64,000 bases of DNA from Pseudocolwellia agarivorans. Lineage in GTDB: Bacteria > Pseudomonadota > Gammaproteobacteria > Enterobacterales > Alteromonadaceae. The notes beneath the pieces were generated by a model. It had not been told where the DNA came from and ran no database searches. It saw only the letters and a list, made by a program, of their open reading frames with translations. Location: contig NZ_MUZU01000004.1 in assembly GCF_002000085.1 (NCBI RefSeq), positions 248,001-312,000 on the forward strand, written 5' to 3'. Positions 27,129-37,396 of the stretch are shown one piece after another; position 1 is the first letter of the stretch, and the number at the start of each line of letters is the position of its first letter. Both the position numbers and the translations under genes were made by a program.

Positions 27129-28364
27129 ATGTCAAAAATAATAGATAGAAACCTCGTAGTAGGATTAGACATAGGTACTTCAAAAATATCTGTGGCTGTT
27201 GGGGAAATTACTCCAGACAAGAAGTTAAGCATTGTAGGTGTAGGTAACCAGCCAGCAAGAGGTATGGATAAAGGTGGTGTAAACGACTTAAATCTTGTTA
27301 TTCAGTCAATTCAACGAGCAGTGAATGAAGCTGAGTTAATGGCCGATTGTAATATTACTTCTGTGTATTTAGGCATTTCAGGTAAGCATATTAGTTGTCA
27401 AAATGAACAAGGTATGGTGCCAATTACTGATAATGAAGTTATTCAAGAAGATGTAGATAACGTTATTCATACAGCTCGCTCAGTACCTATTTCAGCAGAG
27501 CGTAGAATGCTTCATGTATTACCGCAAGAGTATAGCATTGATTGCCAAGACGGCATAAAAAGCCCAATAGGTATGTCAGGCGTAAGAATGGAAGCCAAAG
27601 TTCATATTGTTACTTGTGCGAACGACATGGCTAAAAATATAGTGAAATGTGTTGAACGATGTGACTTGAAAGCTGATCAGTTAATTTTCTCTGCACTGGC
27701 TTCAAGTTATTCAATACTCACAGAAGATGAAAAAGAATTAGGTATTTGTGTTGTAGACATGGGCGCAGGCACTATTGATATTTCAATATTTACTGGCGGC
27801 GCATTAAGACATACCGCCGTTATTCCTGTTGCTGGTAATCAAGTAACAAGTGATATAGCCAAAATATTTAGAACACCATTAAGTCATGCTGAAGATATAA
27901 AAGTGCAATACGCTTGTGCATTAAGACAAATGGTGAGTATGGAAGAAAATATTGAAGTACCTAGTGTTGGTGGTAGAGCTGCTCGTTCAATGTCGAGACA
28001 TACATTGGCTGAAGTAGTCGAACCAAGGTATCAAGAACTTTTTGAGTTGATACAAGAAGAAGTTCGCGAAGCAGGTTTAGAAGATCAAATTGCTGCTGGT
28101 TATGTATTAACTGGTGGAACTTCCAAAATGGAAGGCGTAGTTGAGTTTGCCGAAGAGGTATTTCAAATGCCAGTTAGAGTGGCTACACCTCAGGATATAT
28201 CAGGCCTGCATGAGTATGTTAACGATCCTATATATTCAACTGTTGTTGGTTTATTGCACTATGGTATGCAAGCAAACGAGCAACATGGTAACGAAATTAA
28301 AACAAGTGAAGGCGTAAGATCTTTAGGATCTCGCGTCGTTGCTTGGTTTAAAGGTGAGTTCTAA
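27129..28364 (+). CDS. ftsA: Cell division protein FtsA
   Basis: This 411-residue actin-like protein anchors FtsZ to the membrane. The ATP-binding phosphate loop LDIGTSKISV (about 14-23), the VVDMGAGTIDIS strand and the adenosine-site GYVLTGGTSKMEG are visible. The C-terminal amphipathic membrane-targeting helix is present (GSRVVAWFKGEF). It lies in the standard ftsQ-ftsA-ftsZ order, with a 108-bp gap before ftsZ. Confidence 0.95.
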   Translation: MSKIIDRNLVVGLDIGTSKISVAVGEITPDKKLSIVGVGNQPARGMDKGGVNDLNLVIQSIQRAVNEAELMADCNITSVYLGISGKHISCQNEQGMVPITDNEVIQEDVDNVIHTARSVPISAERRMLHVLPQEYSIDCQDGIKSPIGMSGVRMEAKVHIVTCANDMAKNIVKCVERCDLKADQLIFSALASSYSILTEDEKELGICVVDMGAGTIDISIFTGGALRHTAVIPVAGNQVTSDIAKIFRTPLSHAEDIKVQYACALRQMVSMEENIEVPSVGGRAARSMSRHTLAEVVEPRYQELFELIQEEVREAGLEDQIAAGYVLTGGTSKMEGVVEFAEEVFQMPVRVATPQDISGLHEYVNDPIYSTVVGLLHYGMQANEQHGNEIKTSEGVRSLGSRVVAWFKGEF

Positions 28365-28472
28365 AAGTAAAAAAAATGTAAATAAATGAATATTTAGCTT
28401 TATGTCTTTAATAAATCTAAATAAAATGTCGTTTTGGTGGAACAAAACATTATATAAATCGGAGAATAAAAA

Positions 28473-29636
28473 ATGTTTGAATTAATGGAAGACCACAATC
28501 AAGAAGCAGTAATTAAAGTTATAGGTGTTGGCGGTGGCGGCGGAAATGCTGTTGAGCACATGGTGACACAAACTATTGAAGGCGTTGAGTTCATAACAGC
28601 TAACACAGACTCACAAGCTCTTCGTAATTCATCAGCTAATGTAACTCTGCAGTTAGGTACTGACGTAACTAAAGGTTTAGGTGCAGGTGCAAACCCTGAA
28701 ATTGGCCGTAGAAGCGCAGAAGAAGATAGAGAAACTATCAAAGAAGCTCTTCGAGGAGCTGACATGATTTTTATTGCAGCTGGTATGGGCGGTGGTACAG
28801 GTACTGGTGCGGCTCCAGTTGTTGCTGAAATAGCTAAAGAAATGGGAATTTTAACGGTTGCTGTTGTAACAAAACCTTTCCCGTTTGAAGGTAAAAAGCG
28901 TATGAACTACGCTGATCAAGGTATTGAATTTTTAACTAAAAATGTTGATTCATTGATCACTATTCCTAATGAAAAATTATTAAAAGTATTAGGCCCAGGC
29001 ACAAGTTTGCTTGATGCATTTAAAGCAGCAAACAATGTATTGCTAGGCGCAGTACAAGGTATTGCGGAACTAATTACTCGTCCAGGACTCATAAACGTTG
29101 ATTTCGCCGATGTTAGAACAGTAATGTCTGAAATGGGAACGGCAATGATGGGGTCTGGTACTGCATCAGGTGAAGATCGTGCAGAAGAAGCTGCTGAAGC
29201 AGCAATTTCAAGCCCATTACTTGAAGATGTAGATTTAGCTGGTGCTCGTGGTATTTTGGTAAATATTACCGCAGGTATGGATATTAGTATTGATGAATTT
29301 GAAACAGTAGGTAATGCGGTAAAAGCATTTGCTTCTGAAAATGCTACTGTTGTTGTTGGTGCGGTTATCGACCCAGAAATGACTGACGAATTACGAGTGA
29401 CTGTTGTAGCTACAGGTATTGGCGCAGAGCGTAAACCAGATATTACATTGGTTAATCCAGCTCCACAGGTTGAACAACAAGTTGTTGGTGGTGATTACGT
29501 GCCTAGCCCACAAATTGATTTAAATTCAGCAGCAGTTGCAATGCCAGAAAGCAATGCACAAGTACAAAAAGTTGCGGCAACTGATTTAGATAATTATTTA
29601 GATATACCGGCGTTTTTACGCAAACAAGCTGATTAA
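28473..29636 (+). CDS. ftsZ: Cell division protein FtsZ
   Basis: This 387-residue tubulin-like GTPase forms the division ring. The tubulin signature GGGTGTG is at 106-112, the nucleotide-binding [10 protein letters not shown] at 18-27, and the T7-loop catalytic region [11 protein letters not shown] is present. A variable linker and the conserved C-terminal peptide ([11 protein letters not shown]) end the protein; this peptide binds FtsA and ZipA. A strong ribosome-binding site (GGAG) lies 9 nt before the ATG. Confidence 0.97.
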   Translation: MFELMEDHNQEAVIKVIGVGGGGGNAVEHMVTQTIEGVEFITANTDSQALRNSSANVTLQLGTDVTKGLGAGANPEIGRRSAEEDRETIKEALRGADMIFIAAGMGGGTGTGAAPVVAEIAKEMGILTVAVVTKPFPFEGKKRMNYADQGIEFLTKNVDSLITIPNEKLLKVLGPGTSLLDAFKAANNVLLGAVQGIAELITRPGLINVDFADVRTVMSEMGTAMMGSGTASGEDRAEEAAEAAISSPLLEDVDLAGARGILVNITAGMDISIDEFETVGNAVKAFASENATVVVGAVIDPEMTDELRVTVVATGIGAERKPDITLVNPAPQVEQQVVGGDYVPSPQIDLNSAAVAMPESNAQVQKVAATDLDNYLDIPAFLRKQAD

Positions 29637-29658
29637 TTGACTCTACAGAGTTCTATTT

Positions 29659-29687
29659 TTGATTATATCGGGTGAATTTGCTATATT
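29659..29687 (+). promoter_or_regulatory. Promoter of lpxC
   Basis: TTGATT (29659-29664), a 17-bp spacer and TATATT (29682-29687) lie in the 115-bp gap between ftsZ and lpxC, so lpxC can be transcribed apart from the cluster. Confidence 0.55.
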
Positions 29688-29751
29688 ACGCGACCGCTGA
29701 AATTCAGTGATCATGTTCAATATTAAAGAAGCAAATGGTTAAAGGCTATTT

Positions 29752-30669
29752 ATGATAAAACAACGTACGATTAAAGACAGTGTTTCAGCTGTTGGCGTAG
29801 GCTTACACAAAGGCGAAAAGGTGCAGATCACTCTCCGTCCTGCTCCTGCCAATACCGGAATAATATTCCGTCGTGTAGACTTGTCTCCAATTGTAGACAT
29901 TAAAGCAACGCCTGAAGCTGTGGGCGAAACAACTTTATGTACGTGTTTAGTTAATAAAGAAAATGTAAAGATTTCCACCGTCGAACATCTTCTTGCAGCC
30001 GTAGCCTCACTCGGTATTGACAACTTGATTATCGATGTAGACTCAGCTGAAGTTCCTATTATGGATGGAAGTGCGCTTCCATTTGTTTATTTGATCCAAT
30101 CAGTAGGTATAGAAACATCAAAAGTTGCTAAGCGCTTTATTCGAATTACTAAAACAATTCGTGTAGAAGAAGGCGACAAATGGGCAGAATTAAAACCGTA
30201 TGAAGGTTTTAGAGTTAATTTTTCGATAGAGTTTAATCACCCAATTATTGCTAATACTTGTCAAACCATGAGTATGGACCTATCAAGTAACGCTTTTATT
30301 AAAGAGATCAGTCGAGCAAGAACGTTTGGTTTTATGCAAGATATTGATTTTCTACGTTCTCATGACTTAGCCTTAGGTGGCAGTTTAGAGAACGCGATAG
30401 TACTTGATGAATATCGTATGTTGAACAAAGATGATTTGAGATACGATGACGAATTTGTAAAGCATAAAATATTAGACGCTATCGGTGATTTATATATGGG
30501 CGGCACCAGCATTTTAGGTGAACTTAACGCATTTAAATCAGGGCACGCACTTAACAATCTTTTATTAAGAGAAGTGTTTAAGCAAAAAGAGTCTTGGGAA
30601 TGGGTAACATTTGAAGACAATGAAAAAGCGCCTATTGAATATCAAGAACTGAATACTTCAATTTTTTAA
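29752..30669 (+). CDS. lpxC: UDP-3-O-acyl-GlcNAc deacetylase
   Basis: This 305-residue zinc hydrolase performs the first committed step of lipid A synthesis. Zinc ligands are visible in the [10 protein letters not shown] motif (H78) and in [12 protein letters not shown] (His and Asp). The two-layer fold's [12 protein letters not shown] and FEDNEK-type tail are typical. Length equals E. coli LpxC. It closes the dcw cluster and is followed by a strong terminator. Confidence 0.96.
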   Translation: MIKQRTIKDSVSAVGVGLHKGEKVQITLRPAPANTGIIFRRVDLSPIVDIKATPEAVGETTLCTCLVNKENVKISTVEHLLAAVASLGIDNLIIDVDSAEVPIMDGSALPFVYLIQSVGIETSKVAKRFIRITKTIRVEEGDKWAELKPYEGFRVNFSIEFNHPIIANTCQTMSMDLSSNAFIKEISRARTFGFMQDIDFLRSHDLALGGSLENAIVLDEYRMLNKDDLRYDDEFVKHKILDAIGDLYMGGTSILGELNAFKSGHALNNLLLREVFKQKESWEWVTFEDNEKAPIEYQELNTSIF

Positions 30670-30692
30670 TACTTATGTATTAGTTAATATTT

Positions 30693-30719
30693 AAAACCAG
30701 CCTTTAGCTGGTTTTTTGT
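30693..30719 (+). terminator. Terminator after lpxC
   Basis: AAAACCAGC (30693-30701) pairs with GCTGGTTTT (30707-30715), loop of 5, then a T-run. It marks the end of the dcw transcript. Confidence 0.88.
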
Positions 30720-30837
30720 TTTAGAAAGATCACTAAAATTTGTACATAGATTGATAAAATAACCATCGCAATAACCGATTGATCATTTATTCTTCGTATT
30801 AAATAGGTCAATTGATTAATACATTTGGTATAAAACG

Positions 30838-31311
30838 TTATTTTTTTACGTGTTGGGCGAGTTTTTCGAGCTTTTCTTTTAGCCCTTTAGGTGCATTTTG
30901 AGCGATATTACGTAATTCAGAGGCTGTTTTTTCTGAAATAGTAGACGATGTACTAAGTGTATTTTTAGTCGCTTGAGGTTGCGTTGCTCTTAATGTGTTG
31001 CGGTTGGGAGATACTTTAATTTCAATTTGAGAATATTTACCTTGGGTTGCTTCAAAGAGCTTTTGGTTTATTTTCATACGTTCAAATTGAAGTCTTTGCC
31101 CCCAAACGGAAGAGCTTACGTTAATAACAACACTTTTATTATTGAAATTAGCAATATGCCATACCTCTTGTGGAAGGTCAGGGCATGTTTGTCGTACAAT
31201 ATCTGTTAATATAGTTAAAGAGTTGGTTTTTTCAGTGATGTATGCCAAAGTGCCTTTGTTTGAATTAATCAGCGACGACATATCTGACGGGCTTTTTGAT
31301 TTTCGAGCCAT
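30838..31311 (-). CDS. dciA: DciA-like protein (DUF721), putative DnaB helicase loader
   Basis: This 157-residue protein has a DUF721 domain over about residues 20-105, with WHIANFNNKSVVINVSSSVWGQRLQFERMKINQKL as the recognisable part (quoted residue names only mark the region: W47 and W69 are near its ends). A variable, charged C-terminal tail of about 50 residues follows. DciA proteins load the replicative helicase in bacteria without DnaC. The gene is divergent from the M23 peptidase with only 33 bp between starts, as seen in other gammaproteobacteria upstream of secA. Confidence 0.75.
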   Translation of the reverse strand: MARKSKSPSDMSSLINSNKGTLAYITEKTNSLTILTDIVRQTCPDLPQEVWHIANFNNKSVVINVSSSVWGQRLQFERMKINQKLFEATQGKYSQIEIKVSPNRNTLRATQPQATKNTLSTSSTISEKTASELRNIAQNAPKGLKEKLEKLAQHVKK

Positions 31312-31344
31312 TTGAAAAACCTAAATAGAGATAAACCAATAACA

Positions 31345-32247
31345 ATGAGTTTAACACTACTATACCGTGGAAAAAATGTAAGTTTTCTGATGAAGTTAAA
31401 AAAGCTTCATTGGGTATCATTACTTATTGTCTTTTTTTTATTATCTGGAGGGTTAATCCATCTTATTTTTTCAGGTAACGCCATTCCAGAACAACCTCTT
31501 TATAGCATGGCAAGTGAGCTAGAAACGCCTCATAATATACAGCAAGGTAATCCGCAGCAACTTACTGCCTTAACGATGAAATTAGCTGAGTTACAAAGCC
31601 AAGTATTACGCATAAATGCGTTAGGTGAACGTTTAGCTGAAGCGTCGAATATTCCTGAAAAAGAGTTTAATTTTAATGAGCTTCCTCCCAGTGGCGGTCC
31701 GTCTGTTGAATATGAAGATATCACCGCAAAATCCATTAAAGAGTTATCAAAAGATATTTCATCTTTAGAAGATTTAATGTTTTATGAAGAAAAACAACTT
31801 AATATGCTTGAATCTTTAATGTTGGGTCACCATATTGAAAGTATGAGCTATTTATCTGGTCGGCCCATCAGAAAAGGGTGGCTTTCATCTTATTTTGGTA
31901 CCAGAAAAGATCCATTTAGTGGGCGACCTGCAACGCATAAAGGTGTAGACTTTGCGGGTAAAGAAAATGCAGATATTATCGCTACTGCCGCAGGCGTAGT
32001 TAGCTGGGCTGGAGAGCGTAGTGGATATGGTCATTTGATCGAATTAGATCATGGACAAGGTATAAAAACACGATATGGCCATAATAAGGTACTATTAGTG
32101 TCAGCAGGGGATGTAGTAACGAAAGGACAAGTGATAGCTCGAATGGGAAGTACGGGTCGTTCAACTGGACCACATGTGCATTACGAAATTTTGCGTAATA
32201 ACCAGCAAATAAATCCAATCAAGTTTATTTACAGAAAAGCTAAGTAA
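31345..32247 (+). CDS. Membrane-anchored M23 family metallopeptidase
   Basis: This 300-residue protein has one transmembrane helix (about residues 23-43) and a periplasmic coiled-coil region (about 75-165). The C-terminal LytM/M23 domain has zinc ligands in HKGVDFAG (His and Asp) and PHVHYE (second His). It is a predicted peptidoglycan endopeptidase or a regulator of one. Intact zinc ligands favour activity. The start at 31345 is chosen over an in-frame TTG at 31312, which lies on top of the dciA start. It occupies the position of secM in E. coli, directly before secA. Confidence 0.82.
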   Translation: MSLTLLYRGKNVSFLMKLKKLHWVSLLIVFFLLSGGLIHLIFSGNAIPEQPLYSMASELETPHNIQQGNPQQLTALTMKLAELQSQVLRINALGERLAEASNIPEKEFNFNELPPSGGPSVEYEDITAKSIKELSKDISSLEDLMFYEEKQLNMLESLMLGHHIESMSYLSGRPIRKGWLSSYFGTRKDPFSGRPATHKGVDFAGKENADIIATAAGVVSWAGERSGYGHLIELDHGQGIKTRYGHNKVLLVSAGDVVTKGQVIARMGSTGRSTGPHVHYEILRNNQQINPIKFIYRKAK

Positions 32248-32346
32248 TACAATAGCTCTGAGTTCTACATATTATTGAGTATATAGTTAGTTTACTAATT
32301 ATATTAATTTTAGGCGGAAGATTTCTTCCATAAGTGGTTTAACAAG

Positions 32347-35028
32347 ATGTTTGTAAAGTTAATAACAAAGCTGTTTGGTAGTCGTAACGATCGATTATTA
32401 AAACAAATGAGAAAAGAAGTAGCGAAAATTAATGCATTAGAGCCGGCAATTGAAGCATTAACCGATGAAGAATTAAAAAATAAAACAGCTGAGTTTAAAG
32501 AACGTCTTGCTAATGAAGAAACCTTAGATAGCCTTTTACCTGAAGCTTTTGCTGTTGTTCGTGAAGCCAGTAAACGTGTTTTTGGTATGCGTCATTTTGA
32601 CGTTCAAATGATCGGTGGCATGGTGCTTAATCAAGGTAAAATTGCCGAGATGAGAACAGGTGAGGGTAAAACCCTAACTGCAACACTACCGACTTATTTA
32701 AATGCGCTTACAGGAAAAGGCGTTCACGTAATTACTGTAAACGATTATCTTGCTAGTCGTGATGCGGACTGGAGTCGACCTTTATTTGAGTTTTTAGGAA
32801 TGACAGTTGGTTGTAATATTCCAGGCTTAATGCCACAGGAAAAACAAGCAGCATATCAAGCCGATGTTACCTACGGTACGAACAATGAATTTGGTTTTGA
32901 TTATCTTCGCGATAACATGGCGTTTTCACCAGAAGAACGTTCTCAAAAGCCGTTACATTTTGCTATTATCGATGAAGTTGATTCGATACTTATTGATGAA
33001 GCACGTACTCCTCTTATTATTTCTGGTCAAGCGGAAGATAACGCAGAGTTATATAAAGTTATCAATACTGTAGTGCCTACGCTAGAGCAACAAGCAGAAG
33101 AAGATAAAGAAAACGAAGCAAGTACTGGCGATTTCACTATTGATGAAAAAGCTAAGCAAATCTATTTAACAGAGCGTGGTCAAATACGTATTGAAGAAAT
33201 TATGCAAGAAAAAGGGTTGATCCAAGAAGGTGACTCTTTATTCTCTGCAAGCAATATAACCTTGTTACATCATGTAATGGCTGCACTTCGTGCTCATAAA
33301 CTTTTCCAAAAAGATGTAGATTACATTGTTAAAGAAGGCGAAATTGTTATTGTTGACGAACATACAGGTCGTACAATGGAAGGTCGTCGTTGGTCAGAAG
33401 GTTTACATCAAGCGGTTGAAGCGAAAGAAGGTGTAGATATTCAAAATGAAAACCAAACATTAGCATCAATCACTTTCCAAAATTTCTTTAGATTATATGA
33501 CAAGCTATCAGGTATGACAGGTACAGCTGATACTGAAGCATTTGAATTTAATCATATATATGGTCTTGAAACCGTTATTATTCCAACAAATCAGCCAATG
33601 ATACGTGATGATCGTTCAGATTTAATCTATCTAACTGCTGAAGAAAAGTTTGAGGCTATTTTAGAAGATATTAAAGGTTGTGTAGAACGTGGACAACCTG
33701 TACTTGTTGGTACTATTAGTATCGAAACCTCAGAGTTTTTATCAAACTTTCTTAAAAAAGCTAAAATTAAACACAAAGTACTAAATGCTAAGTTCCATGA
33801 GCAAGAAGCAGAAATTGTTGCTGATGCAGGTAAAATTGGCGCAGTAACTATTGCAACTAACATGGCTGGCCGCGGTACAGATATTGTTTTAGGTGGTAAC
33901 TTAAACGCTATTCTTGCCAAACTAAATAACCCGTCAGAAGAGGCAATAGCAAAAGCTAAAGCTGAGTGGCAAGAACAACACGAAAAAGTGTTAGCTATCG
34001 GTGGTTTGCATATTATAGCAACAGAGCGCCATGAGTCTCGTCGTATTGATAACCAGCTACGTGGTCGTGCAGGTCGTCAGGGTGATGCAGGTTCTACACG
34101 CTTCTACTTATCAATGGAAGATGGCTTAATGCGCATTTTTGCCTCTGAGCGTATTGGTAACATGATGCGTAAGTTAGGTATGGAACATGGCGAAGCTATA
34201 GAGCATCCTTGGGTTACAAAAAGTATTGAAAATGCTCAACGTAAGGTTGAAGGTAGAAACTTTGATATGCGTAAACAGCTGTTAGAGTTTGATGATGTAG
34301 CTAACGATCAACGTAAAGTTATTTACGAACAACGTAATGAACTGATGGACGAAGCTGAAATATCTGACGTTATTACCGCTATTCGTGCCGATGTTGTTAA
34401 TGGATTAATTGATCAGCATATACCACCACAATCATTAGAAGAAATGTGGGACGTTGAAGGCTTAGAAGAGCGTTTAAAAGGTGACTTAGCACTTGAATTA
34501 CCTATTGCACAATGGCTTAAAGAAGATAGTAAATTACACGAAGAAACCTTACGTGAAAAAATACTAGAAACAGCAAATACCGTTTATGCAGAAAAAGAAG
34601 CGGTTGTTGGCAGCGATGTTATTCGTCAATTTGAAAAAGCCGTTATGCTACAAAGTTTAGATTCTCATTGGAAAGAGCATTTAGCTGCAATGGATCATTT
34701 ACGTCAAGGTATTCATTTACGTGGCTATGCACAAAAGAACCCTAAACAAGAATACAAGCGTGAATCGTTTGAGCTATTTTCCGAGCTTTTAGAGAACTTA
34801 AAATATGATGTAATAGGTATTTTAAGTAAAGTTAAAATTCAAGCTGAATCTGATGTTGAAGCGGTAGAAGAGCAACACCGTAAGGCGGAAGAAGCACCTA
34901 AAGAATTTACTCATGAATCTTCTAGTTCAGCTACTGAACCTCAAGAAACAAGACGAGTTGGCAGAAATGAAGTTTGCCCTTGTGGTTCAGGCAAAAAATA
35001 TAAACAATGTCACGGTAAATTAACTTAG
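32347..35028 (+). CDS. secA: Preprotein translocase ATPase SecA
   Basis: This 893-residue motor drives export through SecYEG. It has Walker A GEGKT at 105-109, the [15 protein letters not shown] helicase motif near 207-221, and the second nucleotide-binding fold [15 protein letters not shown]. The zinc-binding C-terminal tail [14 protein letters not shown] binds SecB and lipid. Length is usual. The 99-bp leader contains a small GGAAG/CTTCC hairpin 20-35 bp before the ATG but no SecM-like arrest gene. Confidence 0.97.
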   Translation: MFVKLITKLFGSRNDRLLKQMRKEVAKINALEPAIEALTDEELKNKTAEFKERLANEETLDSLLPEAFAVVREASKRVFGMRHFDVQMIGGMVLNQGKIAEMRTGEGKTLTATLPTYLNALTGKGVHVITVNDYLASRDADWSRPLFEFLGMTVGCNIPGLMPQEKQAAYQADVTYGTNNEFGFDYLRDNMAFSPEERSQKPLHFAIIDEVDSILIDEARTPLIISGQAEDNAELYKVINTVVPTLEQQAEEDKENEASTGDFTIDEKAKQIYLTERGQIRIEEIMQEKGLIQEGDSLFSASNITLLHHVMAALRAHKLFQKDVDYIVKEGEIVIVDEHTGRTMEGRRWSEGLHQAVEAKEGVDIQNENQTLASITFQNFFRLYDKLSGMTGTADTEAFEFNHIYGLETVIIPTNQPMIRDDRSDLIYLTAEEKFEAILEDIKGCVERGQPVLVGTISIETSEFLSNFLKKAKIKHKVLNAKFHEQEAEIVADAGKIGAVTIATNMAGRGTDIVLGGNLNAILAKLNNPSEEAIAKAKAEWQEQHEKVLAIGGLHIIATERHESRRIDNQLRGRAGRQGDAGSTRFYLSMEDGLMRIFASERIGNMMRKLGMEHGEAIEHPWVTKSIENAQRKVEGRNFDMRKQLLEFDDVANDQRKVIYEQRNELMDEAEISDVITAIRADVVNGLIDQHIPPQSLEEMWDVEGLEERLKGDLALELPIAQWLKEDSKLHEETLREKILETANTVYAEKEAVVGSDVIRQFEKAVMLQSLDSHWKEHLAAMDHLRQGIHLRGYAQKNPKQEYKRESFELFSELLENLKYDVIGILSKVKIQAESDVEAVEEQHRKAEEAPKEFTHESSSSATEPQETRRVGRNEVCPCGSGKKYKQCHGKLT

Positions 35029-35054
35029 ATACTATTTATAGTTTATATAAACTT

Positions 35055-35081
35055 AAAGCCAGTCAATAGACTGGCTTTTTT
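35055..35081 (+). terminator. Terminator after secA
   Basis: AAAGCCAGTC (35055-35064) pairs with GACTGGCTTT (35069-35078), loop AATA, then a T-run. mutT follows with its own ribosome-binding site, so it has its own promoter or depends on read-through. Confidence 0.88.
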
Positions 35082-35114
35082 ATAATATTTTTTAATTTCA
35101 AAAGAAGAATAAAG

Positions 35115-35516
35115 ATGAAAAAAATTGTTGAAGTTGCTGTTGGTGTTATTAAACGTAATAAGCTTTATTTTATGACTAAACGTTTAGAGCACGTACACCA
35201 AGGTGGAAAATGGGAATTTCCTGGTGGGAAGGTTGAAACCAATGAATTACCAGAATATGCATTAAACCGTGAGCTTAAAGAAGAAGTCAATATTGATGTA
35301 CTAAGTAGTAGCCCATTAATCACCATCAATCATGATTATGGCGATAAAGCCGTATCTTTAATTGTTTATTTAGTGGAAAATTTTTCAAATGAACCTAAAG
35401 CACTAGAAGGACAAAAAGAGGGATGGTTCACTTTTGAAGAATTACTGAGTTTAGATTTACCTGACGCAAATAAAGGGATTTTAGATGCGTTAAAAAGTAT
35501 AGATGAAGCTGAATAA
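35115..35516 (+). CDS. mutT: 8-oxo-dGTP diphosphatase MutT
   Basis: This 133-residue Nudix hydrolase removes oxidised dGTP from the nucleotide pool. The Nudix box is GGKVETNELPEYALNRELKEE followed by VNI, where the final consensus Gly is Asn (EEVNI versus EEVGI in E. coli MutT). The catalytic Glu residues are intact. Length and position after secA match the usual gammaproteobacterial order. The Gly-to-Asn change is outside the metal ligands and probably tolerated. Confidence 0.9.
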   Translation: MKKIVEVAVGVIKRNKLYFMTKRLEHVHQGGKWEFPGGKVETNELPEYALNRELKEEVNIDVLSSSPLITINHDYGDKAVSLIVYLVENFSNEPKALEGQKEGWFTFEELLSLDLPDANKGILDALKSIDEAE

Positions 35517-35549
35517 TAAAGGGTTTATAAGTGACTAATTAACTCAGTA

Positions 35550-35786
35550 TTATTCAGGCTCAACAAAAAATTTGTTATGTTGTAAAAACTCACCTTCTAA
35601 AGCATCTAACATTTCTTCAGTGATTTCTTGGTTAGGATCAATGTTTTGAGCTATTTTGTGGCCTTCATCAGCCCATTCGCCTAAATCAATGAGTTGACAA
35701 CGTTTACTACAAAACGGTCTATATGTGCTTTCTGGTTGCCAAATAACATCATTTTTACAGGTAGGGCATGAAACTGTCAGGGACAT
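35550..35786 (-). CDS. yacG: DNA gyrase inhibitor YacG
   Basis: This 78-residue zinc protein has the four cysteines CPTC and FCSKRC (residues 7, 10, 26 and 30), followed by [10 protein letters not shown]. YacG binds GyrB and protects cells from gyrase overactivity. It is convergent with mutT and follows zapD in the usual order. The acidic tail is typical. Confidence 0.92.
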   Translation of the reverse strand: MSLTVSCPTCKNDVIWQPESTYRPFCSKRCQLIDLGEWADEGHKIAQNIDPNQEITEEMLDALEGEFLQHNKFFVEPE

Positions 35787-35842
35787 AAGGAAACTCTTTA
35801 AATAAATAATTTGAGTATTATAAAATTAAATAACGCTAAGTG

Positions 35843-36589
35843 CTAACACTTTGCTAGCTCAAAATTTGTTGGCTGATTTAAATAACGCCTGCCCATTTCA
35901 TTGCAGGGCACAACAAAACGAATTGAATATCTAAACTTATTTCCACTGACTGTAGGGTAAAAATTGGCATTGTTAGGTGTTTTAATTCTTAGTAGAAGTA
36001 AGTTTTCACCGTTGTCTTGATAAAAACCATTATCGGTTTCTATATTTTCAAACTCACCTCTTAATCGAATGAATTTTAACGTAAGACACAAGCTTAAAGA
36101 GATTGATGAAAATAAGTTGATCCACGATTTCATTTCTGCAACAAGTATGGGTTCGTCACGACTAAGCCAAAAGTGTAATTGAGGTAGATCAAACACACAA
36201 GTTCCACCTTGCATCGCAAACCTTTGTTTAAGCCCCGTAAGAAATTTTATTTCTCTATAATCTAGCCATTGTTGCTTAGTTTTTTTGAGTTCACACAATA
36301 ACGTAATTGTTTGTTTAAGGTTCTTTTCTAAAAGTGAGGTATCAATATCAGGGGCTTGCGACCAAACAACTAAACTTTGTTCAAGCTTTTCGAGTTCTTT
36401 AATTAGATCACCACGTATATCGTTTCTCTCAAGCGTGTCTATTATTGAAAATAGCGCATTAAAATAAGTAATATGTGAAGAACTAATATTACTAGAAGAG
36501 CTCATATCTAAATGCTTAAACAATTGTTCAAGCTTTAAATAGTTACGAATACGTTCGTTTAGTGGGTGTTCAAATAATACTGATGACAT
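35843..36589 (-). CDS. zapD: Cell division protein ZapD
   Basis: This 248-residue cytoplasmic protein crosslinks FtsZ protofilaments. It begins with the family's FEHPLNERIRNYLKLEQLF and has the mid-region GTCVFDLPQLHFWLSRD; the helical N-terminal and beta C-terminal halves are as expected. It sits between coaE and yacG, the conserved gammaproteobacterial context. Confidence 0.92.
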   Translation of the reverse strand: MSSVLFEHPLNERIRNYLKLEQLFKHLDMSSSSNISSSHITYFNALFSIIDTLERNDIRGDLIKELEKLEQSLVVWSQAPDIDTSLLEKNLKQTITLLCELKKTKQQWLDYREIKFLTGLKQRFAMQGGTCVFDLPQLHFWLSRDEPILVAEMKSWINLFSSISLSLCLTLKFIRLRGEFENIETDNGFYQDNGENLLLLRIKTPNNANFYPTVSGNKFRYSIRFVVPCNEMGRRYLNQPTNFELAKC

Positions 36590-36744
36590 AACAATTAACT
36601 AGACCTTAGAATGTCACCATCTTAGCGCTGCAAAGTTAAAATGGCTAATGTATTTCATAAAATCTTACACTTTACCGTGTTAACGGGCTGTTAAAGTAAA
36701 GTAAATTGGCTAATCTGGTTTTTTAACCAAACGATAATATAATT

Positions 36745-37353
36745 TTACTGTTCTTTTGCCATGCTAATGTAGATTTTATGAAGTTGTTCAACTTGTTTTT
36801 GAATTACGTTTAGATCACTTTCTGAGTTATCAATAATATCATCGGCGTGTTTTAATCTCTCTTCTCGCGATATTTGACTTGCTATAATTTTTTCAATAAC
36901 GCTTTTCGCATTGTTATCTCGTTTTACCGTTCTTTCTATTTGTGTGGATCTATCAACGTCAATAACTAAAGTACGATTTACGTATTGAGTAAGTTTGTTC
37001 TCTAATAATAGGGGAGCCACTAAAATACAGTATTCACCTGTAGTTTCTGTAATTTTAGTTAATATAGATTCACGAATAAGAGGGTGTAATAAACTATTAA
37101 GCCATTGTTTTTCATGTTCTGAGCTAAAGATTTTATGGCGTAATTTAGATCTGTCTAAAGAGCCATCAGGTAATATGACATCAACACCAAAATGTTCCTT
37201 TATTTTTGCTAAGGCAGGTGTGCTAGGTTTGACTACGTCTCGTGCGATTATATCAGCATCAATAAGCTCAACACCTAGCTTATTAAACATATTCGCGACA
37301 GTGGTTTTTCCACTACCTATACCACCCGTTAAGCCAACAACAAATTTTTTCAT
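36745..37353 (-). CDS. coaE: Dephospho-CoA kinase
   Basis: This 202-residue kinase phosphorylates dephospho-CoA at the 3' hydroxyl in the last step of CoA synthesis. The P-loop GGIGSGKTTV is at 10-19, DADIIARDVV follows at 33-42, and the lid region (RTVKRDNN) is present. It is encoded 43 bp after pilD, in the usual pilD-coaE-zapD order. Confidence 0.94.
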   Translation of the reverse strand: MKKFVVGLTGGIGSGKTTVANMFNKLGVELIDADIIARDVVKPSTPALAKIKEHFGVDVILPDGSLDRSKLRHKIFSSEHEKQWLNSLLHPLIRESILTKITETTGEYCILVAPLLLENKLTQYVNRTLVIDVDRSTQIERTVKRDNNAKSVIEKIIASQISREERLKHADDIIDNSESDLNVIQKQVEQLHKIYISMAKEQ

Positions 37354-37396
37354 AGTTTTAAGTCTTTATAGATTCGAAAAAGGTATTTATCTATGC

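Noticed and set aside
32248-32346. secA leader as a SecM-type arrest gene
   Set aside because: No open frame with an arrest-like motif is present in the 99 bp.
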